Shown: positions 55,701 to 64,000, counted from the stretch's first letter. The stretch: DNA of 64,000 nt from Paracoccaceae bacterium (GCA_022763485.1 JALEGX010000095.1:1-64000), one strand, 5' to 3'. Numbers and translations: made by a program. The notes: generated by a model from the letters alone, not told the origin.

Positions 55701-56258
55701 ATGAACGCCGTGCCCACCGTAACCTCCAGATTGGCGACCCATCTGCACACGCTCCGGCTGGACCGTGGGTGGACCCTTGATCAGCTTGCCAAAACCAGTG
55801 GCGTCAGCCGTGGAACGCTGTCCCGGATCGAGCAGGGCGAGGTCAGCCCGACCACCGAAACCCTGGCCAAACTGAGCACCGCATTCGGCCTGGCGATGTC
55901 CCGGTTGCTGTCGCAGGTCGAAGACAGGTTCGACCCTGTCATCCGGCATGAGGACCAGAGCGTATGGCTGGACCCGGCAACGGGGTTTCGCCGCCGGGCG
56001 GTGTCCCCCCTTGCCCCCGGCCTGAATGCCGAGGTGCTGGCCTGCGAAATCCCACCGAACCAGATCCTGACCTATGGCGCCGCCCCGAAACCGGATCTGG
56101 AACATCATCTGATCCTGCAATCCGGCAGGCTAGAGCTGACGGTGGCGGATGAAAGCCATGACCTCGGCCCCGGTGATTGCCTGCGGTATGTGCTGACCTC
56201 TTCTTCACAGTTCAAAACCGGTCCCGAAGGGGCCCATTACCTTCTGGTGCTCCTATGA
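55701..56258 (+). CDS. XRE family regulator with C-terminal cupin domain
   Basis: This 185-aa protein has an N-terminal helix-turn-helix (L-D-Q-L-A-K-T-S-G-V-S-R-G-T-L-S-R-I-E) at about residues 24-45 and a small-molecule-sensing cupin domain at about 105-180 (G-R-L-E-L-T-V, G-P-G-D-C-L-R-Y). The ligand is unknown. GTG 55710 has a better-spaced SD (AAGGA) than ATG 55701, so the protein may be three residues shorter. The next gene overlaps the stop by 4 bases, so the two form an operon and the regulator may control the acetyltransferase. Confidence 0.9.
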   Translation: MNAVPTVTSRLATHLHTLRLDRGWTLDQLAKTSGVSRGTLSRIEQGEVSPTTETLAKLSTAFGLAMSRLLSQVEDRFDPVIRHEDQSVWLDPATGFRRRAVSPLAPGLNAEVLACEIPPNQILTYGAAPKPDLEHHLILQSGRLELTVADESHDLGPGDCLRYVLTSSSQFKTGPEGAHYLLVLL

Positions 56259-56779
56259 GAATTGAAATCCTTTCGCCCGCTGACCTGTCCGCCGCCCTGC
56301 CTGACCTTTCAGAAATCCTGCACCAAACCGTGCACCACGGCGCAAGTGTTGGTTTCATCCTGCCGTTCGAGGTGTCGGATGCACAGGCGTTCTGGGCCGA
56401 TCAGGTCTTTCCGGCCGTGGAACGCGGGGCGACCCAACTATTCGTGGCCCACGCCAACGATGGAATTGTCGGCACGGCCCAGCTTGGCCTGTCACTGCCA
56501 TCGAACCAGAAACACCGGGCCGATGTGATGAAGCTGCTGGTACACCCGAACGCACGGCGGCAGGGGATCGGGCGCCTACTGATGCAGGAGGTGTTGGATC
56601 GGGCTCGCACGCTGGGCAAGGACCTTCTGGTGCTGGATACCCGGTCCGGCGACCCGTCGCAAAGCCTGTACCAATCGCTGGGGTTCAAAGTCGCGGGCCA
56701 AATCCCCGGCTTCTGTCGCAACCCCAGGGATCCCATCCTGGAGGCAACCACCTACATGTACAAAACCCTGGCCAGCTGA
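56255..56779 (+). CDS. GNAT family N-acetyltransferase
   Basis: This 174-aa acetyltransferase has the acetyl-CoA pyrophosphate loop R-R-Q-G-I-G-R-L-L-M near residue 115 and a following D-T-R-S-G-D strand with L-Y-Q-S-L-G-F. The acceptor is unknown. ATG 56255 overlaps the regulator stop (ATGA); the track start at 56177 lies inside that gene. CobW follows 77 bases later. Confidence 0.9.
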   Translation: MRIEILSPADLSAALPDLSEILHQTVHHGASVGFILPFEVSDAQAFWADQVFPAVERGATQLFVAHANDGIVGTAQLGLSLPSNQKHRADVMKLLVHPNARRQGIGRLLMQEVLDRARTLGKDLLVLDTRSGDPSQSLYQSLGFKVAGQIPGFCRNPRDPILEATTYMYKTLAS

Positions 56780-56856
56780 TTCCCGACGCTTGCGGATCCA
56801 CTGCCATTCGAGGTACCGCTTTCCGGCAATCGACGAAGCTCCGGGGAGGATACATC

Positions 56857-57720
56857 ATGTTGCGACTGCCTTTGACGGTAATCAGCGGCTATCTGGGCGC
56901 AGGGAAAACCACCCTGATCAATCGCCTGCTCTCGGAAGACCACGGTCTGAACCTGATGGTCATCGTCAATGATTTCGGCGCGATCAACATCGATGCTGAT
57001 CTGATCGAACAGGCCGACGCCGACCAGATTGCCCTGAGCAATGGCTGCGTCTGCTGTTCGATGGAAACCGATCTGACCAACGCGCTGCGCCGTGCGCTGC
57101 TCAGAACCCCGCGCCCCGACCACCTGATTATCGAAGCCAGCGGCATCGCGGATCCGGCGTCCATCGCCAATATCGCGGCCAATGAGGCCGACCTCAGCAA
57201 TGGCGGCATCGTCACCTTGGTGGATGCGCTGAACTTCCCCACGTTGATGGAAGACCCGCATCTGGCCCCGCATCTGAGCCAACAGGTGAAGTCCGCCGAT
57301 CTGGTCCTGATAACCAAGGCCGAAGATGACGATCCCGAGCTGACACAGCTGCTGCGGTCGCTTGGTGCCCGCACACCGACCCGACTGCCGGAAGAGAACA
57401 GGCTGGCGGATCTGGTGTTGGATCTTGTGGCCCTGCCCAAGGCCCGAACAGAGGTGAAACACCCGGGCTATGTGACCTGGCAGCACCAAAGCGATCTGGT
57501 GTTGGACCGGCGCGCCCTGGGCGACAAGCTGGAGCAACGCCCCGAAGGGATGTACCGCCTGAAGGGGTTCGTACAGACCAATGGCGGCAGCTATGAGCTG
57601 CATGTGGTTGGTCGTCAGGTCGAAGCCCGTCGCTGTGACGCGGACAAGACGGTGCTGGTTGGGCTTGGCCCCTCGGACCGGATCAGCCGCGAAGACATGG
57701 AAGCCTGGTGGACCGCGTAA
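56857..57720 (+). CDS. CobW/COG0523 family GTP-binding protein
   Basis: This 287-aa G3E GTPase, a metal-chaperone type, has the P-loop S-G-Y-L-G-A-G-K-T-T-L, metal motif N-G-C-V-C-C, and a CobW C-terminal domain. The family includes zinc chaperones (ZNG1/YeiR-like), nitrile hydratase activators and cobalamin genes; no His-rich loop is seen here. GGGGAGGA precedes ATG 56857. Between iron-transport genes it may support metal homeostasis, but that is context only. Confidence 0.9.
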   Translation: MLRLPLTVISGYLGAGKTTLINRLLSEDHGLNLMVIVNDFGAINIDADLIEQADADQIALSNGCVCCSMETDLTNALRRALLRTPRPDHLIIEASGIADPASIANIAANEADLSNGGIVTLVDALNFPTLMEDPHLAPHLSQQVKSADLVLITKAEDDDPELTQLLRSLGARTPTRLPEENRLADLVLDLVALPKARTEVKHPGYVTWQHQSDLVLDRRALGDKLEQRPEGMYRLKGFVQTNGGSYELHVVGRQVEARRCDADKTVLVGLGPSDRISREDMEAWWTA

Positions 57721-57733
57721 AGCGGTCCGGGCA

Positions 57734-59401
57734 TCAGCGGCGCCCCACCTGACGGCAGATCAGGATCACCGGCAGCAACCCCACCGCAAGAATGACAAGC
57801 GACGGCACCGCCGCGCCTTCCAGACGTTCGTCTGACGCAAGTCGATAGGCCTGCACGGCAAGTGTATCGTAGTTGAACGGCCGCATGATCAGGGTTGCGG
57901 GCAGTTCCTTCATCACATCCACGAACACGATCAGCATCGCGGTCATCAGGCTGGGCGTCAGGATCGGCAGGTGCACGCGGCGCAGCATCCCCATCGGCGT
58001 CTGCCCCAGCGAGCGCGCGGCCGCGTCCATATTGGAGTGGACCGTGCTCTGGCCGCCTTCATAAGCCCCCAGCGCAGCAGCCAGAAAACGGACCATATAG
58101 GCCCCGACAAGCAGCCAGATCGACCCGGTCACCAGTAGCCCGGTTCGAACATCGAAGGTGGCCCGCATCCAGGCATCCAGCGCGTTGTCGAACGCGGCAA
58201 AGGGCACCATCAAACCCACTGCGATCACCCCACCCGGAACCGCATAGCCCAGCCGCGCGGAATAGGCGGCAGAGGCCGACAGGCGTCCGGGCCGCAGGCG
58301 CAGATAGAAGCCGATGGACACAGCGGCACAAACGGTCACCAGAGCCGCAACACCGGCCAGTGTGACAGAGTTCTGCAAGAAGCGGACATAGCGGCGGCTC
58401 AGCAGATCCTGCTCGGAGCTCAGCCCCATATTGAACAGGATGATAACCGGCAACAGGAAGCCCAGAAGCACCGGCAGCGCACAGGCCAGCCAGGCAATCA
58501 CCGCACCACCGCGGCTCAGATCCAGTGGCGGAACCCGGTTATGCTGCTTGCCCGCCTGATGATACCGCGCCTTGCCGCGGGTGGTGCGTTCCAGAACCGA
58601 AAGGGTCAGGGCAAAGCCCAGCAGGCATAGCGCCAGCTGCGCCGCGCCGACGCGGTCCCCCAGCGAAAACCAGCTGGTGTAGATCCCCGTCGCAAAGGTC
58701 TGCACCCCGAAGTAGGACACCGTCCCGAAATCGGCGATCGTTTCCATGATCGCCAGCAGCACACCGGTTGCAATCGCCGGGCGCGCCATCGGCAGGCTGA
58801 CCCGCCAGAACGCCTGCCAGAAGGTGTTTCCAAGCGCGCGGGCCGCATGGAAAGCGCCCGCGCTTTGTTGCAGAAACGCCGCACGCGCCAGCAGATAAAC
58901 ATACGGGTACAGTACTAGAACCAGCATCAGCGCGGCGCCGGGCACCGAGCGGATTTCCGGGAACCAGTAATCTCTGGGTCCCCAGCCCGTGACATCGCGC
59001 AGGGTCGTCTGCACGATGCCCGGGTGATCCAGAATGAAGGTGTAGGCATAGGCCAGCACATAGGCCGGAAAGGCCAGGGGCAGCACCAGGACCACCTCCA
59101 GAAACCGCACCCCGGGGAAGCGGGTCATGGTCACCAGCCAGGCGGCGCCGACACCAACCGCAAATGTCCCGACTGCAACCAGGCAGACCAGCACAAAAGT
59201 GGTCAGCGTATAGGACGGCAGCACCGTGGAGATCAGATGGGTCAAGGTGTCCGTGCCGCCAGACAAGGCGGCAAAGAGCACCGCAACCATCGGCAGCAAA
59301 CACGCCAAAGCCACCAACCAGGACACGGTGGAAAACACCTTTGATCCGCCTGGTTTGGCACGGCGCTTGCCGGTCTTGGCATGGTGCTGAATCTGGCTCA
59401 C
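57734..59401 (-). CDS. iron ABC transporter permease (two fused halves)
   Basis: This 555-aa protein has about 12 transmembrane helices and two EAA loops (A-A-R-A-L-G-N-T-F-W near residue 190; A-A-R-S-L-G-Q-T-P-M near 460), the FbpB/AfuB/ThiP arrangement of duplicated permeases. The start is GTG 59401. It likely partners the ferric-binding protein at 54551-55567, but is on the opposite strand, downstream of the PaaK-like gene. No ATPase gene of this system is in the window. Confidence 0.92.
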   Translation of the reverse strand: MSQIQHHAKTGKRRAKPGGSKVFSTVSWLVALACLLPMVAVLFAALSGGTDTLTHLISTVLPSYTLTTFVLVCLVAVGTFAVGVGAAWLVTMTRFPGVRFLEVVLVLPLAFPAYVLAYAYTFILDHPGIVQTTLRDVTGWGPRDYWFPEIRSVPGAALMLVLVLYPYVYLLARAAFLQQSAGAFHAARALGNTFWQAFWRVSLPMARPAIATGVLLAIMETIADFGTVSYFGVQTFATGIYTSWFSLGDRVGAAQLALCLLGFALTLSVLERTTRGKARYHQAGKQHNRVPPLDLSRGGAVIAWLACALPVLLGFLLPVIILFNMGLSSEQDLLSRRYVRFLQNSVTLAGVAALVTVCAAVSIGFYLRLRPGRLSASAAYSARLGYAVPGGVIAVGLMVPFAAFDNALDAWMRATFDVRTGLLVTGSIWLLVGAYMVRFLAAALGAYEGGQSTVHSNMDAAARSLGQTPMGMLRRVHLPILTPSLMTAMLIVFVDVMKELPATLIMRPFNYDTLAVQAYRLASDERLEGAAVPSLVILAVGLLPVILICRQVGRR

Positions 59402-59474
59402 CTGCGATATCCCGTTGTCCTGTGGGCAACTCTTAATCGACTATTTTGGTCAGAGACGCCAGACAGAAAGACGC

Positions 59475-59514
59475 ACAAAAAAGCCCCGGCTGCGATCGAA
59501 CGCGGCCGGGGCTT
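59475..59514 (-). terminator. intrinsic terminator after the PaaK-like gene
   Basis: On the minus strand AAGCCCCGGC...GCCGGGGCTT forms a 10-bp stem followed by six Ts. It ends the liv-like transcript 24 bases beyond its last stop and separates it from the iron permease gene. Confidence 0.85.
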
Positions 59515-59537
59515 CTGTCTTGACGATCAGACCAGGC

Positions 59538-60755
59538 TCAGTCGTAGACGCGCTGATCTTCGATCACCAGCCCGTCCTTGGGCAGGCTGCCCGGGGCCAC
59601 GACCTCGATCGCGCCCTTGAGCTTCAGCACTTCGACCACCGACTTGGCATAGCTGGCATCATCGCCGCCGCTTGCCTCGATCTGCACGGTCATGGCGTCC
59701 ATTTCGCCCTGACGAGACGCGATCACCCGAGCCTTCAGGATCTCTTCATGCTTCGCCACCAGCGCAGCCACCTGTTCGGGGCGCACAAACATGCCCTTGA
59801 TCTTGGTGGTCTGGTCCGCACGGCCCATCCAGCCCTTGATCCGCATGTTGGTCCGGCCACAGGGGCTGTGCCCCGGCATGACAGCAGACAGATCGCCCGT
59901 CGCAAAACGCACCAGCGGATAGTCGGGATTGAGCGTGGTCACCACAACTTCGCCCACCTCTCCGGGTGCAACAGGATTGCCGGTGCCCGGTGTCACGATT
60001 TCGACGATCACATGCTCATCGACAATCATGCCTTCCATCGCCGGGCTTTCGTACGCGATGTTGCCCAGATCCGCGGTGGCATAGGATTGCAAACAGGTGA
60101 TGCCCCGATCGGCATATTCCTGTCGCAGCGAGGGGAACAGCGCCCCGCCGCCCACGGCTGCTTTGGTGAACTTCAGCGCAACGCCCATGGCATCCGCCTT
60201 GTCCAGAATGATCTTCAGGTAGTCCGGCGTCCCGGCATAGGCCGTCGCACCCACGTCGCGTGCTGCGGAAACCTGAAGCTCGGTCTGGCCGGTTCCAGCC
60301 GGCAGGACCGCCGCACCGACAGCGCGCGCGCCGTTTTCAAAGATCATGCCGGCGGGCGTCAGATGGTAGCCAAAGCAGTTCTGCACCACATCGTCCTGGC
60401 CGATACCCGCAGCATGCAGGAAACGACCCATGCGCCACCAGTCCTTGTCGGCACCGCCCGGTTCATAGATCGGGCCCGGCGACTGAAAGACATGGGCAAA
60501 GCCGGACACCGGTTTGGTGGTGAACCCACCAAAGGGCGGGTTCTCGGCCTGGGCCTTGCTCAGCTCCGACTTGCGCAGGACCGGCAGCTTGGCCAGGGCC
60601 TCCATCGTGGTCACCGAAGCCGGGTCAACATCATCCAGCAGCCCTGCATAGCCCGGGGCGGCTTTGGCCCGGGCAATCTGTTCAGGCAGTTGGCGGGCCA
60701 GGTCGGCCGCGCGCTGATCCGCGGAACGCGTTTCGAGTGAATCAAAATAGCTCAT
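59538..60755 (-). CDS. PaaK-like adenylate-forming protein with altered P-loop
   Basis: This 405-aa protein resembles phenylacetate-CoA ligase: C-F-G-Y-H-L-T-P-A-G after the first third, G-A-x-V-L-P-A-G-T-G-Q-T, Y-A-T-A-D-L-G-N-I-A, G-E-V-G-E-V-V-V-T-T ... R-F-A-T-G-D, and a C-terminal G-R-A-D-Q-T-T-K-I-K-G. The usual S-S-G-T-T-G-K-P nucleotide loop is replaced by QSPGPIYEPGG. The rest of the fold is kept, so it may be a ligase with a changed loop, or may no longer form adenylates. It is the last gene of the liv-like operon, 13 bases after livF, suggesting it activates the imported carboxylate. Confidence 0.82.
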   Translation of the reverse strand: MSYFDSLETRSADQRAADLARQLPEQIARAKAAPGYAGLLDDVDPASVTTMEALAKLPVLRKSELSKAQAENPPFGGFTTKPVSGFAHVFQSPGPIYEPGGADKDWWRMGRFLHAAGIGQDDVVQNCFGYHLTPAGMIFENGARAVGAAVLPAGTGQTELQVSAARDVGATAYAGTPDYLKIILDKADAMGVALKFTKAAVGGGALFPSLRQEYADRGITCLQSYATADLGNIAYESPAMEGMIVDEHVIVEIVTPGTGNPVAPGEVGEVVVTTLNPDYPLVRFATGDLSAVMPGHSPCGRTNMRIKGWMGRADQTTKIKGMFVRPEQVAALVAKHEEILKARVIASRQGEMDAMTVQIEASGGDDASYAKSVVEVLKLKGAIEVVAPGSLPKDGLVIEDQRVYD

Positions 60756-60768
60756 TGCGCGTTTCCTA

Positions 60769-61605
60769 TTAGCTCAGCCACCGCTTGCGGCGACGATAGG
60801 ACCGCACATCGCGGAACGACTTTCGCCCCTCCTCGGACATACCAAGATAGAACTCCTTGACGTCCGGGTTCTCACGCAATTCGGCCGCGGGGCCGTCCAT
60901 CACGATGCGACCGGATTCCAGGATGTATCCATAGTGGGCATAGCGCAGCGCAACGTTTGTGTTCTGCTCCGCCAGCAGGAATGTCACGCCTTCATTTTCG
61001 TTGATCGATTTCACGATCTCAAAGATCTGTTCAACCAGCTGCGGTGCCAGACCCATGGACGGTTCGTCCAGAAGGATGGTTTCGGGGCGGCTCATCAGGG
61101 CGCGACCCATGGCCACCATCTGCTGCTCACCACCCGAGGTGTAGCCAGCCTGCGATTTGCGGCGCTCTTTCAGACGCGGGAAATAGGAATACACCATTTC
61201 AAGGTCCTGTTGAATATTCGCCCCACCGTCCGAGCGGGTATATGCGCCGGTCAGAAGGTTCTCTTCGACGGTCAGGTGCTCGAAACAGTGACGGCCTTCC
61301 ATCACCTGGATCACACCCTGGCGTACCAGATCCGCCGGGTCCAGTTCGTGCACATCCTTGCCGCGGTAGCGAACGGATCCTTTCGTCACCTCGCCACGTT
61401 CGGAGTGCAGCAGGTTGGAAATGGCTTTCAGCGTTGTCGTTTTGCCTGCGCCGTTCCCCCCCAGCAGGGCGGTGATACCACCTTTGGGAACATTGAGGCT
61501 GACGCCTTTCAGCACGAGGATCACGTGATTGTAGATCACCTCGATGTTGTTGACCTCAAGCAGCGTCTCGGCCTGAACGTCTGTTGTGTTTGCTGCATCC
61601 AGCAT
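60769..61605 (-). CDS. branched-chain-type ABC transporter ATPase (LivF-like)
   Basis: This 278-aa ATPase has Walker A G-G-N-G-A-G-K-T-T-T, signature T-S-G-G-E-Q-Q-M, Walker B T-I-L-L-D-E-P-S-M-G-L and H-loop region L-L-A-E-Q-N-T-N. The H-loop His position is Q/N here, as is usual for LivF (AEQN). A basic C-terminal tail of about 20 residues extends beyond the common length. It is separated from the binding-protein gene by three hairpins. Confidence 0.92.
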   Translation of the reverse strand: MLDAANTTDVQAETLLEVNNIEVIYNHVILVLKGVSLNVPKGGITALLGGNGAGKTTTLKAISNLLHSERGEVTKGSVRYRGKDVHELDPADLVRQGVIQVMEGRHCFEHLTVEENLLTGAYTRSDGGANIQQDLEMVYSYFPRLKERRKSQAGYTSGGEQQMVAMGRALMSRPETILLDEPSMGLAPQLVEQIFEIVKSINENEGVTFLLAEQNTNVALRYAHYGYILESGRIVMDGPAAELRENPDVKEFYLGMSEEGRKSFRDVRSYRRRKRWLS

Positions 61606-61625
61606 CAGAGCTTGTCCTCATGCCT

Positions 61626-61718
61626 GTCCCGTTTCGCGTTCGGGACCTTTCGAGTGCGGAACGGCAGGAAGCCGCCGTTCCGTGAAATTGCGTGGTCCCC
61701 GGTTCATGTCCGGGGACC
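61626..61718 (-). promoter_or_regulatory. three consecutive perfect hairpins between binding-protein and livF genes
   Basis: In order of transcription: GGTCCCCGG/CCGGGGACC (61718-61694), CGGAACGGC/GCCGTTCCG (61682-61657) and GTCCCG/CGGGAC (61646-61626). They fill the 120-base gap after the binding-protein stop. Such arrays usually stabilise the upstream message and reduce transcription of the following ATPase. Confidence 0.7.
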
Positions 61719-61725
61719 GGAGAGC

Positions 61726-63009
61726 TTATTTGCAGCTCGGCGCGATGTTGTTTTCGGAAGCATATGCGCCCGAATCTTCCGCGATCAGCTGGCCGATCAC
61801 TTCACCGTCGGTCGGTTTGAAGTCCGAGATCAGCGACCAGGTTTTGCTGGACGCATCCCACTGGGTCACACCAACCAGGCCGGGGCCACCGTGGTTTTCG
61901 CAGGAGACGTTGAAGCTCGGGCCGAAGTTGGGCATGCCCAGGGCGGACATCTTGGCTTCGTCGATGACCAGGGCTTCCATACCGTCACGCATCATCGCCG
62001 GGGTGATGTCTGCGGTGCCGTGGATTTCCTGAGCGGTCTTCGCGGCTTCGGCAGCCAGCATCGCTGCGTACATGCCGCGGTTATACAGAACGTTACCGAT
62101 CTGGTCGCCGGCACCTGCTGCCAGACCCTTGTCGACAACGTGCTTCTGGATGTCGTCAAAGACCGGGAAGTCACGACCAACGTTGTGGAAGGTTACGGCC
62201 TTGTAGCCATTCGCCTTGTCGCCTGCCGACAGAACGTCATGCTCTGCACCGGACCACCAGACGCCGATGAAGTTTTCCATCGGGTAACGGATGTTTGCCG
62301 CTTCCTGGATGGCAACCTGGTTCATAACGCCCCAGCCCCACATCACGACGTAGTCCGGACGGTCACGACGGATCTGCAGCCACTGCGACTTCTGCTCCTG
62401 ACCCGGGTGGTCAACCGGCAGAGCGACCAGCTCGAAACCGTGCTTCTTGGACAGCTCTTCCAGGGTGCGGATCGGCTCTTTGCCGTATGCAGAGTTGTGG
62501 TAGACCAGCGAGATTTTCTTGCCTTTGATGTCGCCACCGTTGGCTTCCAGCAGGTAGTTCACAACGCCCGATGCGCCATCCCAGTAGTTTGCGGGATAGT
62601 TGAAGACGTGGCTGAACACTTCGCCGTTCTTGGCGGAGGTACGGCCGTAGCCCATGGTGTGCAGCGGGATGTTGTCCGCGGTCACTTTGGGGATCAGCTG
62701 ATAGGTGATACCGGTCGACAGCGGTTGATAGATCAGCGCGCCTTCACCCTTGGTCGACTCGTAGCATTCCACACCTTTTTCGGTGTTGTAGCCGGTTTCG
62801 CACTCCAGCAGACGGGTTTTGACACCGCCGATACCACCGTCACGCTCGTTCAGCAGCGTGAAGTAGTCCGCGTAACCGTCAGCAAACGGGATACCGCCCG
62901 CGGCATAAGGGCCGGTACGATAGCTGAGCGACGGGAACACCAGGTCTGCCATCGCCGGCCCTGCGGCCATCACGGCGCCCAGCGCCAGGGTCATCAGTTT
63001 CGATTTCAT
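61726..63009 (-). CDS. branched-chain-type ABC transporter substrate-binding protein
   Basis: This 427-aa periplasmic binding protein of the LivK/urea/amide class has a signal peptide of about 21 residues (ending GPAMAD), then Y-R-T-G-P-Y-A-A-G-G-I-P and N-E-R-D-G-G-I-G-G as in this family. Two conserved Cys pairs are likely. The ligand is unknown, but the PaaK-like partner suggests an organic or aromatic acid. GGGAGGAAC precedes the start. It sits between the livM gene (upstream) and the hairpin array (downstream). Confidence 0.9.
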   Translation of the reverse strand: MKSKLMTLALGAVMAAGPAMADLVFPSLSYRTGPYAAGGIPFADGYADYFTLLNERDGGIGGVKTRLLECETGYNTEKGVECYESTKGEGALIYQPLSTGITYQLIPKVTADNIPLHTMGYGRTSAKNGEVFSHVFNYPANYWDGASGVVNYLLEANGGDIKGKKISLVYHNSAYGKEPIRTLEELSKKHGFELVALPVDHPGQEQKSQWLQIRRDRPDYVVMWGWGVMNQVAIQEAANIRYPMENFIGVWWSGAEHDVLSAGDKANGYKAVTFHNVGRDFPVFDDIQKHVVDKGLAAGAGDQIGNVLYNRGMYAAMLAAEAAKTAQEIHGTADITPAMMRDGMEALVIDEAKMSALGMPNFGPSFNVSCENHGGPGLVGVTQWDASSKTWSLISDFKPTDGEVIGQLIAEDSGAYASENNIAPSCK

Positions 63010-63049
63010 CGGCTTAGTTCCTCCCTTGGTATATCCGATGGTGGTGATG

Positions 63050-63069
63050 CTGCGGGGGTGTCCCCCCGC
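63050..63069 (-). promoter_or_regulatory. GC-rich hairpin between livM and the binding-protein gene
   Basis: TGCGGGG-GTGT-CCCCCCGCA lies 23-42 bases after the livM stop in the minus direction. There is no T-run; it probably acts as an mRNA 3' stabiliser or weak attenuator. Confidence 0.5.
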
Positions 63070-63091
63070 ATATCGTTTCGGCGCGTCCCGC

Positions 63092-64000
63092 TTAGTGCGG
63101 GAAGGGCCAGAGTCTCAGTTTTTCCTTGGCGACGCGCCACAGCTGCGCCAGACCGTGCGGTTCCACGATCAGGAAGAAGACGATCAGAGCGCCCACGATC
63201 ACCAGCTGGAAGTGGGCCACGATGTCAGTCGGCCAGCCCAGGACATCCACGCCCAGAACTTTCAGAACCACCGGCAGCAGCACCAGGAATGCAGCGCCTG
63301 CGAAGGATCCGAAGATCGAGCCCAGACCACCGATGATGACCATGAACAGCACCAGGAACGACTTGGTGATCCCGAAGGCCTCGCCCACTTCGACAGCACC
63401 CAGGTAGACAGCGAAGAACAGCGCGCCGGAGATCCCGATGAAGAAGCCCGAGACGGCAAAGGCGGTCAGTTTCGCTTTCAGCGGGTTCACCCCGATGATT
63501 TCGGCCGCGATGTCCATGTCACGGATGGCCATCCAGGTCCGGCCGATGGTGCCGCGGGTCAGGTTCCGTGCGACCAGCGCACAGAACGTCAGGAAGATCA
63601 GGCAGAAGGTGTAGGTCGCCCAGGCCGACGCGTTGGGGCCGGTCACGATGATGCCAAAGACGTCCCGCTCAGGCGCGTTGATCTGACCAGAGGCCGAGTA
63701 GTTGTAGAACCACGGCACCCGGTTGAAGAGCCAGACCAGGAAGAATTGCGCCGCCAGCGTTGCAACAGCCAGATAAAAGCCTTTGATCCGGAGCGACGGC
63801 AGGCCGAAGGCCACACATACGATCGCTGTAATGCCCCCGGACAAAAGCACGTGGACGATCATCGACACCTCAGGGAAGGCCGTCATCAGCTTGTAGCAGG
63901 CATAGGCGCCCACCGCCATGAACCCACCGGTCCCGAGCGAAACCTGACCGCAGTAGCCGACCAGGATGTTCAGGCCGATCGCCGCAATGGCGTAGATCAG
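63092..64000 (-). CDS. branched-chain-type ABC transporter permease (LivM-like), 5' end outside window
   Basis: The reading frame stays open to the right window edge (303 codons visible including the stop), so the true start lies beyond 64000 and the track's ATG 63919 is internal. At least eight hydrophobic segments are seen. Family features include G-Q-V-S-L-G-T-G-G-F-M-A-V-G-A-Y near the visible N-terminus and K-L-x-A-F-A-V-S-G-F-F-I-G-I-S-G-A-L. It belongs to the transporter continued by the binding-protein and livF genes; livH and livG are probably beyond the edge. Confidence 0.93.
   Translation of the reverse strand: MIYAIAAIGLNILVGYCGQVSLGTGGFMAVGAYACYKLMTAFPEVSMIVHVLLSGGITAIVCVAFGLPSLRIKGFYLAVATLAAQFFLVWLFNRVPWFYNYSASGQINAPERDVFGIIVTGPNASAWATYTFCLIFLTFCALVARNLTRGTIGRTWMAIRDMDIAAEIIGVNPLKAKLTAFAVSGFFIGISGALFFAVYLGAVEVGEAFGITKSFLVLFMVIIGGLGSIFGSFAGAAFLVLLPVVLKVLGVDVLGWPTDIVAHFQLVIVGALIVFFLIVEPHGLAQLWRVAKEKLRLWPFPH

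Noticed and set aside
60934-63336. 800-aa plus-strand ORF across livF, binding protein and livM
   Set aside because: It spans three real genes and their hairpins on the opposite strand and shows no recognisable domain.

Overview
The window reads as a chromosomal segment from a marine alphaproteobacterium of the Rhodobacteraceae (Roseobacter group). The evidence is high GC content, a 41-residue L36 without zinc cysteines, the DUF2160-containing glycerol ABC transporter known from alphaproteobacteria, a MoxR-DUF58-DUF4159 operon, an alpha-2-macroglobulin/PBP1C pair, a TPR-sulfotransferase and a RpoH-type clpB promoter. The genus cannot be fixed from sequence reading alone. I saw no rRNA, insertion sequence, prophage or CRISPR array. 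Gene density is normal, no gene-free stretch exceeds 300 bases, and nothing looks recently acquired.

Layout. 1-1.02 kb: a small lipoprotein and a DUF1285 protein (minus). 1.07-7.76 kb: a tight envelope operon (moxR, DUF58, BatA-N/DUF4159 fusion, vWA-like membrane protein), each gene overlapping the next by 4 bases. 7.77-18.6 kb (minus): yggT, recQ, yaaA, then a giant alpha-2-macroglobulin overlapping pbpC. 18.7-25.7 kb (plus): thioesterase, UMF1-type MFS transporter, mepA, phytase-esterase-like protein, a queuosine-precursor transporter behind a preQ1-I riboswitch, a structured RNA with terminator, arfB, an SDR and a P1-family peptidase. 25.8-30.1 kb: cytochrome c, idi, a FAD monooxygenase, an ArsR regulator with a perfect palindromic operator, and an Old Yellow Enzyme-type oxidoreductase carrying a near copy of that operator.

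30.2-43 kb is dominated by glycerol use: glpK (minus) and, after panBC, an orphan peptide-type binding protein and a TPR-sulfotransferase, a six-gene operon matching the Rhizobium GlpSTPQUV glycerol importer. Its two ATPases have complementary defects: one lacks the switch histidine and the other lacks LSGGQ. 43.1-47 kb: a BlaI repressor with an M56 membrane protease, modAB without modC, and a Popeye-like membrane/cNMP-fold protein. 47-54.3 kb: clpB, a small ORF hidden inside a long antisense ORF, pyrF, a candidate sRNA, NUDIX hydrolase, dinB with a zinc-ribbon extension, N-formylglutamate amidohydrolase, tRNA-Val(GAC) and rpmJ. 54.5-59.4 kb: an iron ABC binding protein (plus) and its permease (minus) separated by an XRE-cupin regulator, a GNAT enzyme and a CobW GTPase. 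59.5-64 kb (minus): part of a branched-chain-type ABC system (livM partial, binding protein, livF) with a PaaK-like adenylate-forming protein, which continues past the right edge.

The strongest regulatory reads are the preQ1-I riboswitch, the paired ArsR operators with a probable leaderless transcript, the RpoH promoter of clpB, the rod-like RNA ahead of arfB, and perfect hairpins placed just after the binding-protein genes of two ABC operons.
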